A stretch of DNA of 64,000 bases from [Phialemoniopsis] sp. UDSM-2020. Lineage: Eukaryota > Ascomycota > Sordariomycetes > Thyridiales > Thyridiaceae. The stretch is from positions 992,001 to 1,056,000 of the forward strand of contig JAEILZ010000007.1 in NCBI GenBank assembly GCA_018873225.1. The letters run 5' to 3'. This document shows, in pieces, positions 36,101-45,895 of the stretch (positions are counted from its first letter, which is position 1; every line of letters starts with the position of its first letter). The notes beneath the pieces are model-generated. The model had not been told where the DNA came from and did no database searches. It saw only the letters and a list, made by a program, of their open reading frames with translations. Both the position numbers and the translations under genes were made by a program.

Positions 36101-37021
36101 ATGCTCATTCTTATTGCCGGAATCACGGGCTCGCTGGGCCAGAAGTTGGCCTCGAGCGCCCTGTCGCGCGGCCTATCGGTTCGTGGGCTGGGCCGCGGCC
36201 CGTCAAAGCTGCAGCCAGGCCTAGACTCTCAGCTTGAATCGTTCGTCACAAGCACGAGCTACTACGACATTGCTGCTCTAGACAAAGCGGTCAACGGTGT
36301 TGATGGAGTAATCTGCTGTTATGCCCCCGGGCCACTGCTCGATCTCGACGGGAACCTCCTCCTCCTCCGCGCTACCGAGAGAGCAGGCATCAAGGTCTTC
36401 GTGCACTCGGCATGGAACAATGACTGGACCAAACTCAAATTTGGTGATTTTGAACACTACGACCCGCATATTTCATTCGAACAACAGGCTGCTTTGACGA
36501 GCGCCATCAATCCCGTCTACCTGTTCAGCGGAACTTTTTCCGACCTTCTTATGACACCGTATGGACCGGGATCGTTTACCTTCGACAATGGCAAAGGTAA
36601 ATTCAAGTACTGGGGTGATGGAAACACGCGGAAGTGGTCATGGTCTGCGCAAGAAGACGTAAGCGCTTGGACTATTGAGATCCTTCTGAACGGTGAAGGC
36701 GTCCAGGAGGGCAAGGGAGGGTTCTTTAGGTTCCGGTCCGGAGAGGTTACCATCGACTCCCTTGCAGAGGCATACAAGCGCGTTACTGGCAATGAGGTCG
36801 AGGTCACGCGCATGGGGGACCTGCAAGATATCGAGGATGAGGTGGCCCGTCTTCGTCTCAAGCACGGCAGAGCCAGACACTGGGAATACCTCGCTCAGAG
36901 CATCGCATACATCGGGACCAGAGGTGGATGGGTCATGGACCCCGCGGAAGTCATTACACTGGATCATGTCAAGAAGCCGAAATCTCTGGAGGAATGTCTC
37001 AAGGAGAATTTGAAGCTCTAA
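36101..37021 (+). CDS. NmrA-like / isoflavone-reductase-like NAD(P)-binding protein
   Basis: A single exon, 306 residues from the ATG at 36101. The frame extends 20 codons upstream to another ATG at 36041, but the Rossmann strand begins directly at the chosen Met. The dinucleotide motif is LIAGITGSLGQKL (GxxGxxG). VHSAWNNDW, the PVYLFSGTFSDLL segment and WSWSAQEDVSAWTIEILL match atypical SDRs of the NmrA class, which lack the usual YxxxK. Members are redox sensors or reductases, and in clusters they reduce double bonds or aldehydes. Its stop is only 49 bp from the convergent stop of the BVMO gene. Confidence 0.85.
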   Translation: MLILIAGITGSLGQKLASSALSRGLSVRGLGRGPSKLQPGLDSQLESFVTSTSYYDIAALDKAVNGVDGVICCYAPGPLLDLDGNLLLLRATERAGIKVFVHSAWNNDWTKLKFGDFEHYDPHISFEQQAALTSAINPVYLFSGTFSDLLMTPYGPGSFTFDNGKGKFKYWGDGNTRKWSWSAQEDVSAWTIEILLNGEGVQEGKGGFFRFRSGEVTIDSLAEAYKRVTGNEVEVTRMGDLQDIEDEVARLRLKHGRARHWEYLAQSIAYIGTRGGWVMDPAEVITLDHVKKPKSLEECLKENLKL

Positions 37022-37070
37022 ATCTCAGACACTGTGTGTTCAACGCAATCTTGATAGGTCATACACTACC

Positions 37071-39420
37071 CTAAATAGTCCAAGGTGTGTCCTTGATTCG
37101 GAGATACGGTGCGAGCAGCTCCTCCTGGTTGAGCACCTCTGGCTCCGTTTTACCGTTTCCGAGGCTGGATAACAACGTGTCTCTAGGTTAGCTAACTTGT
37201 TTCGATACCCTCAGGGTAAGGGGGCACAGTGTTGTTTTGAGTAAAGGTACTTACAAAGCCCACGGGTTTGCGTTCTTGTATCTGATGTGGTAGTCTTCGT
37301 ACCTGGGGATCTTGACGGTTTTCAGATAAGAAAGAGTCTGGAGCATTATGTCAGTGACGGACACGAGAAGGAGGAAGCGATGGACATACTCCTCCCGGCC
37401 ACAGCCAAGCCTTGCCGTCGACGGTGCCCTTCTTGAACCAGGACTTGCAGCCCGACATCCATACAGACCTCTCCATCCACTTGTCGACATGGGCATTGAA
37501 CTGGTTTGTGACATCCTCGCGAATCTCGAGGGCCTTGATTTGCTCCTTCTGCATCTTTTGCATGGCCTGGACGAAGTACTCGCAGAGCGTTTCGATCTGG
37601 ACAGCACGTGTTAGATACTGGAACCCAGAATCACGTCGGTGGACTTACCGAAGGCAGAATAGGACCGTTGCCCCATGGGCCGCGGGGACCGAGGACGGTG
37701 AAGTAGTTAGGGAAATGCGGGGCGCCGAGCCCGAGATAGCAGTTGGGCTCGTCTGCCCACTCCTTCTGGATAACTCTGCCGTCCACTCCTTGGAGCTCAA
37801 ATGACGGGGTGAATCCAACGTTGAAGCCAGTAGCACAGATCAGAACATCGACTTCGTGAAGTTTTCCATCGTCAGTCACTAGCCCTTCAGGAGTGACGTG
37901 GTCGATCTCGTTGAAGACTCGCGTGACGTTGGGCTGGACCAACGCCTCGAGATACCCCTCACCAGGGGTAAGACGTCGGCAGCCTGTGACAGCCAAAATT
38001 AGTCAAGCAATCAAATTTATGGCAATAACCCGCAACACACCTGGAGCCCACTTCGGGATGAGTTTTGCCTTCAACTCCTCGTGCCCGGGGCCTATCCGCT
38101 TCTCCATCTCGGCCTGCATCATCTTGTGAGCGGCCTGGTGCATATCAGTGCCAACGACAAAGACGTCGGTCGCATTATTCATGGGGTTCTCGATCTTCTT
38201 CCGGAACTGCAGGTGGTACTCGGGATCCTGTGCGAACTTGTCCTTTTGCTCCTGGGTGAAGTGGTGCTGCATTGCCGCCAGGGGGTCCTTGGCCTTTTCG
38301 GCACTCTCAGTGTTTCCGGGCTCTGCGAGCGCCGACTTCACGTCTTGCGACACGGCTGGGGAGATCCATGTTGGCGACCGCATGAAGGATATCAAGTGTT
38401 CCACTTCTGGTTGTATGTTGGCAACGATCTGTTTTCCGCTCGGATATTAGTGAACTGCAGCTGGGTTGAGTTGATCCATCGGGGAAATCTTGACACTCAC
38501 CTGGATACCGGACGAACCGGTGCCGATAACAGCCACGCGCTTGCCCTTGAGGACTGCGGACTCGTCCCAGTGTGCGCTGTGGAGAAGCTCTCCCTTGAAG
38601 TCGTGCAGTCCTTTGATGTTTGGCCCTAGTATATGGATCAGCTGAGGGCTCGCCATCCCCGTTGGTGTTCTAAATACTCACATTTCCAGTTGTTAAGAAC
38701 GCCACTTCCGTTGACCAACACATGACACCAATCCTCCTTCTCCCCGTCGGGGGTGTTTACGATGAGGTGGTACTTTCCTTCTCCCTCGTCCCAAACTGCA
38801 GACTTGACGTAAGAGTTGAGCCGGATGTACTGTTCAAGCCCATATTTGGCTTGGAAGTCTAGGAAATACTTCTTTATTTCAGGAGCACTGGGATAAATAG
38901 TATTAGTTATGGTCCTGGGAGATCTTGGGATTGCAGGATATCACTTACTAGGCGTAAAATGTGGACCATGAAGGGTTCGGCTCGAATGTATAAGTGTATG
39001 AGTGGGCGGGAATATCGCAGGCACACTAGATACTCCGTTAATTATGCACTTGACTCTATTTCCATGCTGAACAACTTACACCGGGGTATTTGTTCTCATA
39101 CCAAACTCTGAATATCCGTTAGCACTGGGATGCTTTTGATCGTGGGTAAGGAGAGAACCTATACCCGCCAGCTGAATTGTTTCTATGGCCGTGTTAGTAA
39201 CCTTGGAGCAATGTCATCGAGGATGAGAGAGGACGAACTTTTCATAACAGATTAGATCGTAGTTGGTCATTTGCGTCTTCATTTTGTACGCCAGACAAAG
39301 GCCCGCCGCGCCGGCTCCTACACAGACAACCCGAATCGGATCCGGGTCCGAGTGTATTCTGTCTGTGACAACATAGTCGTCATGCTTCCCGTTAGGGATC
39401 AAATCTCCAAGAGAGCCCAT
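37071..39420 (-). CDS. Baeyer-Villiger-type flavin monooxygenase
   Basis: Eleven exons join in frame to 580 residues, including very short exons 2 (39165-39182, 18 nt) and 3 (39080-39107, 28 nt). The FAD motif is VCVGAGAAGLCLA. ENKYPGCACDIPAHSY follows, as in BVMOs (GxxYPGxxCDxxxxxY). The BVMO fingerprint FxGxxxHxxxW is present as FKGELLHSAHWDE. The NADPH motif is VIGTGSSGIQ, and DVLICATGF is the ATG motif. The last exon ends LRIKDTPWTI. Such enzymes insert oxygen next to ketones or oxidise heteroatoms or aldehydes. The substrate here is unknown. Its position beside an NmrA reductase, a bZIP gene and a carboxylic acid reductase suggests a shared pathway. Confidence 0.9.
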
Positions 39421-39887
39421 TCTAGAGTGTAAGGAAGGTTCGGTTCAGAAATCAGTGCTTTAGATCTTCATGAAGGGTCTGGTCAATCTCATGTCAATTG
39501 GCCTTTATTTAAAGCCACTGGTCTTGTTGGTCTTGTTGGTCTCGCTGCTTCGGCAGCCCGGATATCTACTGCCACGGCCGGAGACTGCTAGCTACCATCT
39601 CCAAGGCTGCCAATCTCCGACCCAAAAGCCATATTCTCGGTCAGTCTCAACCCCGCATTTGGTGTTGCGCCTCTGGGGAGGCGAGGTTCCGTGATCATGG
39701 TCCTTGATGCTGCTCCACTGTCGAATCACTAGCGCGGGTGGTTGTACGTACGAAGTACATGCACGGAATGATTCAGGCTGATTCAGTTGACTTCCCCAGC
39801 CAGCTCCACTCTCTCCACGCGCTACTCCGTTCATGACCCTAGGGCCAAGACTTGAATGCATGCCAAACATGGAGAAAACAGCTGGAT
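39421..39887. promoter_or_regulatory. Upstream region of the BVMO gene
   Basis: 467 bp between two minus-strand genes. It contains the BVMO promoter and the bZIP 3' end. A direct repeat CTTGTTGGT/CTTGTTGGT occurs at about 39523-39540. Confidence 0.4.
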
Positions 39888-41116
39888 TCAATATCTGATT
39901 GCTTCTCTAAACGCGGGGAACCGATCTAAGAAGGATTCCTCAAAGCTCCATGCCTCTAACCTCATCACATGATGCTCAAAGACAGGGTTGATCTGCATCC
40001 GACTACAGCAATTTTCCGAGGGGCATCTAATCAAGACATCTGCAGCAGGGTACGGCCAGGAGACCTTTAGGGCAGCCCGGTAAATGGGAGAAAAGTCGTC
40101 GTAGTCATACGTGCGCTGGTGAGTAATCAGATAAGCTCTTAGACCCGGCCTTGATAATGTTAACATTAGTACTAATAGTTGCCGGGCAGTGCCACAGAAT
40201 GGATGACATACCATGGCACCCGGTCCATCCACGAAGGGTGAGGACGACGGAGTTGTATCGGGATTGGACGCATCCACTCGGGCAGCTTCTCAAAGTTCTC
40301 TTGAGTCGGTTGGCACGTCCACTGGGACAAGGTTAGCAGGGGCGCCTCCAACCCTGGGCGAAGCTACAGACAAGTAGGTATCTGAACATGAAGACGAACG
40401 ATGCTACCTGGCGTGGCAGGCTCACCATGTCCGAAAAGGTGTTGACAATGTCGATCACTACCGAAGAAGCACACTTCTTTGCACGGTGTGGCTGAGGCTG
40501 GCATAGCATCCATATGTCGGGACAGCTTGTGCAGAGCAGGGTGTCAAGTCCACCACTGCGTCGAGTGTCAGCCACAAAGTCATCTAGGATCTTGTCGGGA
40601 ATGTTGCTTGGCGGTAGGTTGACAGGTAGGCACTGTGATAGGTCAAGTGCCGAGCACAGGGGTCCGGAAGTCTGGGCTGGAACCACGGCAAGTGAGAGCC
40701 CGGTTGGGGTTGGGTAGGTACTGGCATCAGTATCTATGCTTTGTCAGCAGGATATCACCACGTCTCCTTCACCACTTACCATCGTCAAGATCCTGTGATC
40801 GCGATTGGATATTGCTAGCCCTATTTAGATCCATGATATTGTGTCCGACAGTGCCCGTCAGGTGTCTAAGCTGTTTCCGTAGCCGTTCATTCTCGGATGT
40901 CAAGCGATCATTTGCACGGAAGAACTCCTGAACCTGATCATAAGGAAGACCGGTAAGAGTTTCAACTTGTTGAAGAAGAGAATCAATGTGCTGTTGACGT
41001 CGTTCGCGAGCGGCGCGTTGCGCCCGACGGTCCGTTGCTCTTTTGCGGTCGAGTCTTGCTACCAGGCTCTGTTCCAAGTCTCTGGTGGAGTTCTCCATCA
41101 TTCTCCTCGCTATCAT
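39888..41116 (-). CDS. bZIP transcription factor with DUF3425 C-terminal domain
   Basis: Four exons (introns 40734-40779, 40322-40425 and 40150-40211) give 338 residues. The basic region is RKRATDRRAQRAARERRQQH. A short leucine-zipper heptad run follows through LLQQVETLTGLP and LTSENERLRKQLRHL. After an acidic or polar middle, the DUF3425 signature appears as LPEWMRPIPIQLRRPHPSWM, then DRVPWPGLRAYLI, ending in a Trp/Phe-rich segment (LEAWSFEESFLDRFP). This bZIP-DUF3425 class is common as a local regulator in fungal gene clusters. It is divergent from the carboxylic acid reductase gene. The 46-bp first intron is short but in phase. Confidence 0.85.
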
Positions 41117-42008
41117 GCACGCTCGAATGTTGATATTGGTATTGATAAGGTTGTCAAACTGTCATGACTTAGCATTAACGTAGAAGCATGTTGGAGTTGA
41201 TGATGCTGTGCAGATCCCAAACCAGGGCGTTTCGGGAGTGGATATTGTTTTCCGAGCTAGTTCAGCAACACCACGCTGGATCATACATCTTGCACATTCT
41301 TCCAGCACGACCGAGCAAGGTGATGCATTAGCCTCTAAATTCTCCGACAGTCGCCTGGAATCACTCTGCCAGTTGGTCCACTGGCTCCGAAGCAGGTATG
41401 GTACGCACCTAGACTAAACTTCATTCCACCACGTTAGACAAGTACTTTGAGAGCCCCCTAGTGATTCAGGATCTAAGCTTAACACCGAAAGACCCCCCAA
41501 AAGACCCATACGGTTGCTTCAATTGACGCTAACCCCGGCTTTGTGCGAAGCTCCCGGGTTCTATCCGCGACCTTGCCAGCACGGCCCCGCTTATGAATGA
41601 TTCGTTGTCTCTAGTAATATGCATGGACTGACACATGCTGTGTCATTGCGGGGAGATGGATGATGAATCGATGCCACAACCTGGGCCTACGTCTACCGGA
41701 ACTATGTGATGTTAGTAGAATATCATGGGGTTTCATGAGAAATTTGCTTTAGAGGAGCCTCTGGTCTCGCCGGCTACGTATCCCCGAGCGCTTTGAGAGC
41801 GACCGAGGCGTGGATGAAAACTTCCACTACAATACAAAAAGACACCGCCATTCATCATTTGAGACTCGTATTGCATAGCTCGCATGAGAGAGACTGGACA
41901 TTGTTCCAACTATTCCCATGCCCAGCACTCCTTCACATTGACCAGTTGGCGATCATTAAACGCATGAGGGCTGATTTGCTTGCGGACTGAACACCTCATC
42001 CAGCAATC
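41117..42008. promoter_or_regulatory. Divergent promoter between the bZIP regulator and the carboxylic acid reductase
   Basis: 892 bp shared upstream region. It contains a TGACTTA word (41163-41169, AP-1-like) and TTAACGTA close to the bZIP start, candidate bZIP sites. No gene is seen. Confidence 0.45.
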
Positions 42009-45000
42009 ATGTCTGGCCAACCCTCCAAAGTAACAGACTACGAAAGGGCAGCTGCGCGGCTGGCAAAGCTGGCCGAGTCCGACCCCCAGATCGCCGCTGT
42101 GGTCCCCGACGATAAGGTGACCGCTGCTTTCCAGACACCAGGCATAAGCTTCCGGCAAGTACTCAGCACAGTCCTCTCTGGCTACTCAGAAAGACCAGCC
42201 CTTGGTACACGCGCCTACGAAGTTCAGAACGGCGCCCGGCAGTACTCCCGAAATTTCAACACTATTACATATGGGCAGCTAGCGACCCAGGTTGAGGCAG
42301 TCTCGGCCGCCTGGCGTCACGATTCGAAGTTCGGCGTCCAGCCGGGCGAGTTCATCGCGTGCATCGTCTTTACTGGGGCGGAGTATGTCGCTATCGACAT
42401 GGGCTGTATATACTCGCAAGTCATCAGCGTACCGATACAGTCTAATCTGGCCTCCGAAGCTGTATCTCAGATCTTAGAGGACACGGCACCGGCGGCCATG
42501 GTAGTTGACATCGACTATATCGAGATTGCCACGGAATACGTGCTCAAGCAAGACAGCATCAGGTCTATGATCGTCATCAATGCCGACACGTCTGTGGATG
42601 CCGAGAGGGAAGCAATTGAGAAGGCTCGTAGCCAGCTTGCGCAAGTACGCGGTGGTGTCCCAGTGGCCACCTTGAGCGAGCTGCTCGACATCGGCCGGCA
42701 GCATAAGTGGACACCTCTACCGCGGCATCCAGACGGCCCCGACGCGCTCTCTATGCTCATGTACACGTCCGGAAGCACTGGCACGCCGAAGGGAGCACAG
42801 ATCCATGAAGGCATCAATCTCATGTTCTGGACGGAGGCCAAACGGTATGCTCCCACTATAATAGTGGCTGACGCTCCCATAAATCACTGGATGGGTCGAA
42901 ACGAGATCATCACGGCCTTGGCATCGGGCGGTACGGCGTACTTCACTCTCAAGGCCGACATGTCCACGTTTGTCGAAGACGTGCAGACGGTCCGACCCAC
43001 CTTCATGCAAATCCTGCCACGATTCGCCGAGGTCGTCTACCAGAATCACCTTGCTGATGTGCAAGCGCTTGTCAGTCAGGGCGTCGACCCAGCGGATGCA
43101 GACGCTCAGATGCGGAAGAAGCTGCACCACTACCTCGGCGACCGACTCATTTGGGGCGTCATTGGCAGCTCACCCACTGCGCCGGAAGTGAAGCAGTTCT
43201 TCCGCGACTGCTTCGACATCACGGTGACCGAAGGCTACGGAAGCACCGAGTCGAGCGGCAGTGCGACTACCTTGGCAAACAAGATCAACCGCCCACTTGT
43301 GATTGACTACAAGCTTCGAGACGTCCCCGAGCTTGGCTATTACACGACGGACAAGCCTTTTCCACGTGGCGAGCTCCTCGTGAGAACAAAACACCAGTTT
43401 AAGGGCTACTTCAAGCGACCCGACGCAACTGCATCGGTGTTTGACGGAAATGGCTATGTCATCACCGGCGACATCATGGAGGAGCGAGGCAAGGACCACA
43501 TCGTCTGGCTTGACCGCCGCAACAATGTCATCAAGCTCTCGCAGGCCGAGTTCGTTGCCATCACACCGCTTGAGAATGCATATCTCGGAGATAATCCGCT
43601 GGTGATGCAGATCTACGTTTACGGCAGCTCTTACCGAGCCTTCCTGCTTGCCGTGGTGGTGCCAGACGTAGAGTATGCACAGAAGATGCTCGGTCACGAA
43701 CCGTCGGACGCGGAACTACGAGACTTGGTCCTGGACGCCCTTCGTACTCGCGCCCGCGTTTGTGGTCTCAAATCCTTCGAGGTCCCGCGTGACGTTGTGA
43801 TCGAGCGAGTGCCATTTAGCTTGGAGAACGGGCTGTTGTCTAGCGTCCGCAAGATCCTGCGGCCGAACCTCAAGCGCAAATACGGCGATCAGCTCGAAGC
43901 CATCTACGAGGAGATGGACCGCCAACAACTTCAAGAAATAGTGGACCTCCGGCAGTCGAACGGTACCCTGACAACGCAAGAGCGGGTTGCTGGGGCGTTC
44001 AAGGCCAACCTAGGCCTGGCTACGGTCGATCCGTCATCGCCGCAGAGCTATCGCGAGCTGGGTGGCGACTCATTGGGAGCAACTGGCTTGCATAAGCTTT
44101 TCAATGAGATGTTCGGCGTGTCAACGCCGGTCAGCATCATCTTGAGTCCACAAGGGAGCGTGGAGTATCTGGCCAACTTCATCGACCAACTTCTCAAGAA
44201 GCCAAACGACAGGCCAAGTTTGACATCAGTACATGGAGCGAATCCGACATCCCTCCAAGCTAAAGACTTGAATCTATCAACCTTCTTCGACCCTAGCACT
44301 CTTGACACTGGAAAGTCGCAGACTGTGCTGCTCACTGGCTCGACTGGATTCCTCGGCCGCTTTCTGTGCCTACGGTGGATGGAAGTATTGGCTTCCCGCA
44401 ACGGCAAGGTGATTGCAGTCGTCCGGGCCCGCGACGCTGCGGCCGCGCGAGACCGTCTAGACGAAGCCATCGGCACCGTCGACGAAGAGCTCGCAAGCCA
44501 TTTCCGAAACCTGGCGGAGAAACACCTTGAAGTGCTTGCTGGCGATCTTGCTCTCCCCATGCTGGGGCAGAGCCCGAAGGAGTTCCAGAGGCTAAGCCGG
44601 GATGTCGACCATATCGTGCACCCGGGCGCACTCGTCAACCACAAGCTCACCTATCAAGACCTGTTTGAGCCTAATGTAGTGGGCACAGCCGAGCTCATTC
44701 GTCTTGCTCTCTCCGGGCGAATGAAACGCTTCGACTATGTCTCGACAGTCGGAGTGCCGTACATGATACCAGAACTGCTCGCACAAGACGAGAGCGCTGA
44801 TGTCCGAGTCCATGGTTCTGCAATGGATATCGGGGAGAAGTATGCTGTGGGATATGCTGCCAGTAAATGGGCCAGTGAGGTGCTGCTCCGTGACGCACAC
44901 GATCGCTTCGGCCTGCCCGTTAACGTGTTCCGTCCGAACATGATCCTTGCACACTCAAAATATAAAGGCCAGGTTAATGTGCCCGACATGTTCACCCGGC

Positions 45001-45518
45001 TTCTCCTGAGCATTGTGACGACGGGCCTCGCGCCGAAGAGTTTCTACCAGCTGCAAGAGGACGGATCCAGGCCGAAGACGCACTACGACGGCATGCCGGT
45101 TGATGTTCTCGCCAGTCACCTCCAGAAGATCGGAGGCTCCCCGCACACAGGCTTCGATTGCTACAACACCATCAACTTCCACCACGACGACGGCATCTCG
45201 TACGACTCGTACATCGACTGGATCGAGACGGCTGGCTATCCGGTCAAGCGTATCGATGACCACGCTGAGTGGTACCGGCGGTTTCACGAGAAGCTACGCA
45301 ATCTGCCCGAGCAGGATCGCCAGCGCTCGTCTCTCAACATCGTCGAGCACTTTGAGCAAGCGCATCCGGTCGATACGCCGGTGGCTAGCACCGCAAAGTT
45401 CGAGAAAGTCGTTGGCGATGACGGCGTGCCACATGTGACAGAGGATTTTATCCACAAATATCTCGGGGATATGGTTGCTCTCGGACTCATACCTAGACCC
45501 CAGCCCGTGCACGCCTAG
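42009..45518 (+). CDS. Carboxylic acid reductase (adenylation-carrier-reductase), bacterial-type architecture
   Basis: A single 3.5-kb intronless ORF, 1169 residues. The N-terminus (DYERAAARLAKLAESDPQIA) is followed by an adenylation domain with MYTSGSTGTPKGAQIHEG near residue 250 and GDIMEERGKDHIVWLDRRNN near 500. The phosphopantetheine site is Ser in ELGGDSLGATG near 688. The reductase domain starts at VLLTGSTGFLGRFLCLRW near 772, with the active-site Y-x-x-x-K in GYAASKWASEVLLRDAHDRF near 950. Length and motif wording (NVPDMFTRLLLSIVTTGLAP, DDGISYDSYIDWIETAGYP) match actinobacterial CARs of about 1170 residues rather than the roughly 1050-residue fungal NRPS-like CARs. It activates an acid with ATP, tethers it and reduces it with NADPH to the aldehyde. 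It needs a phosphopantetheinyl transferase. Confidence 0.93.
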   Translation: MSGQPSKVTDYERAAARLAKLAESDPQIAAVVPDDKVTAAFQTPGISFRQVLSTVLSGYSERPALGTRAYEVQNGARQYSRNFNTITYGQLATQVEAVSAAWRHDSKFGVQPGEFIACIVFTGAEYVAIDMGCIYSQVISVPIQSNLASEAVSQILEDTAPAAMVVDIDYIEIATEYVLKQDSIRSMIVINADTSVDAEREAIEKARSQLAQVRGGVPVATLSELLDIGRQHKWTPLPRHPDGPDALSMLMYTSGSTGTPKGAQIHEGINLMFWTEAKRYAPTIIVADAPINHWMGRNEIITALASGGTAYFTLKADMSTFVEDVQTVRPTFMQILPRFAEVVYQNHLADVQALVSQGVDPADADAQMRKKLHHYLGDRLIWGVIGSSPTAPEVKQFFRDCFDITVTEGYGSTESSGSATTLANKINRPLVIDYKLRDVPELGYYTTDKPFPRGELLVRTKHQFKGYFKRPDATASVFDGNGYVITGDIMEERGKDHIVWLDRRNNVIKLSQAEFVAITPLENAYLGDNPLVMQIYVYGSSYRAFLLAVVVPDVEYAQKMLGHEPSDAELRDLVLDALRTRARVCGLKSFEVPRDVVIERVPFSLENGLLSSVRKILRPNLKRKYGDQLEAIYEEMDRQQLQEIVDLRQSNGTLTTQERVAGAFKANLGLATVDPSSPQSYRELGGDSLGATGLHKLFNEMFGVSTPVSIILSPQGSVEYLANFIDQLLKKPNDRPSLTSVHGANPTSLQAKDLNLSTFFDPSTLDTGKSQTVLLTGSTGFLGRFLCLRWMEVLASRNGKVIAVVRARDAAAARDRLDEAIGTVDEELASHFRNLAEKHLEVLAGDLALPMLGQSPKEFQRLSRDVDHIVHPGALVNHKLTYQDLFEPNVVGTAELIRLALSGRMKRFDYVSTVGVPYMIPELLAQDESADVRVHGSAMDIGEKYAVGYAASKWASEVLLRDAHDRFGLPVNVFRPNMILAHSKYKGQVNVPDMFTRLLLSIVTTGLAPKSFYQLQEDGSRPKTHYDGMPVDVLASHLQKIGGSPHTGFDCYNTINFHHDDGISYDSYIDWIETAGYPVKRIDDHAEWYRRFHEKLRNLPEQDRQRSSLNIVEHFEQAHPVDTPVASTAKFEKVVGDDGVPHVTEDFIHKYLGDMVALGLIPRPQPVHA

Positions 45519-45895
45519 TCGTCCCCACAGGCGCCCTTGATCACTTACACGTCGTTCCACATTGCCTAGCTCTTACTTGGAGAGGAAGGCAATTAGGGCG
45601 GGTTTTGGATTCTGGCCATGGTATCTGCGCCTGCATCTTCGAACCTAACCGAGAGATTGAGATGAAAAATGCATCCTGCGTTTCTTGGCTGGCTTTGATA
45701 TTATTTTCCTCAAATGGTAAGCAGGTGGGGAAAGGGGCTTTAGTGCTTACGGATGACCCTCGAGTAAAACCACGAGAGAGCCTTCCAAGGCTAGCGCCAG
45801 AATCTGACATATTTATTTAAACACATTCCAATTCCATCTTGAAAACCTAGTCAATTCTCACCTTAGCAAAGCTTGAGTCTGTGAACTGAGCGACA
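45519..45895. promoter_or_regulatory. Intergenic region before the P450
   Basis: 377 bp between two co-oriented genes. It holds the reductase 3' end and the P450 promoter. No gene is seen. Confidence 0.45.

Noticed and set aside
41461..42008. Short frames in the bZIP-CAR intergenic region
   Set aside because: No domain or conserved composition. Treated as promoter sequence.
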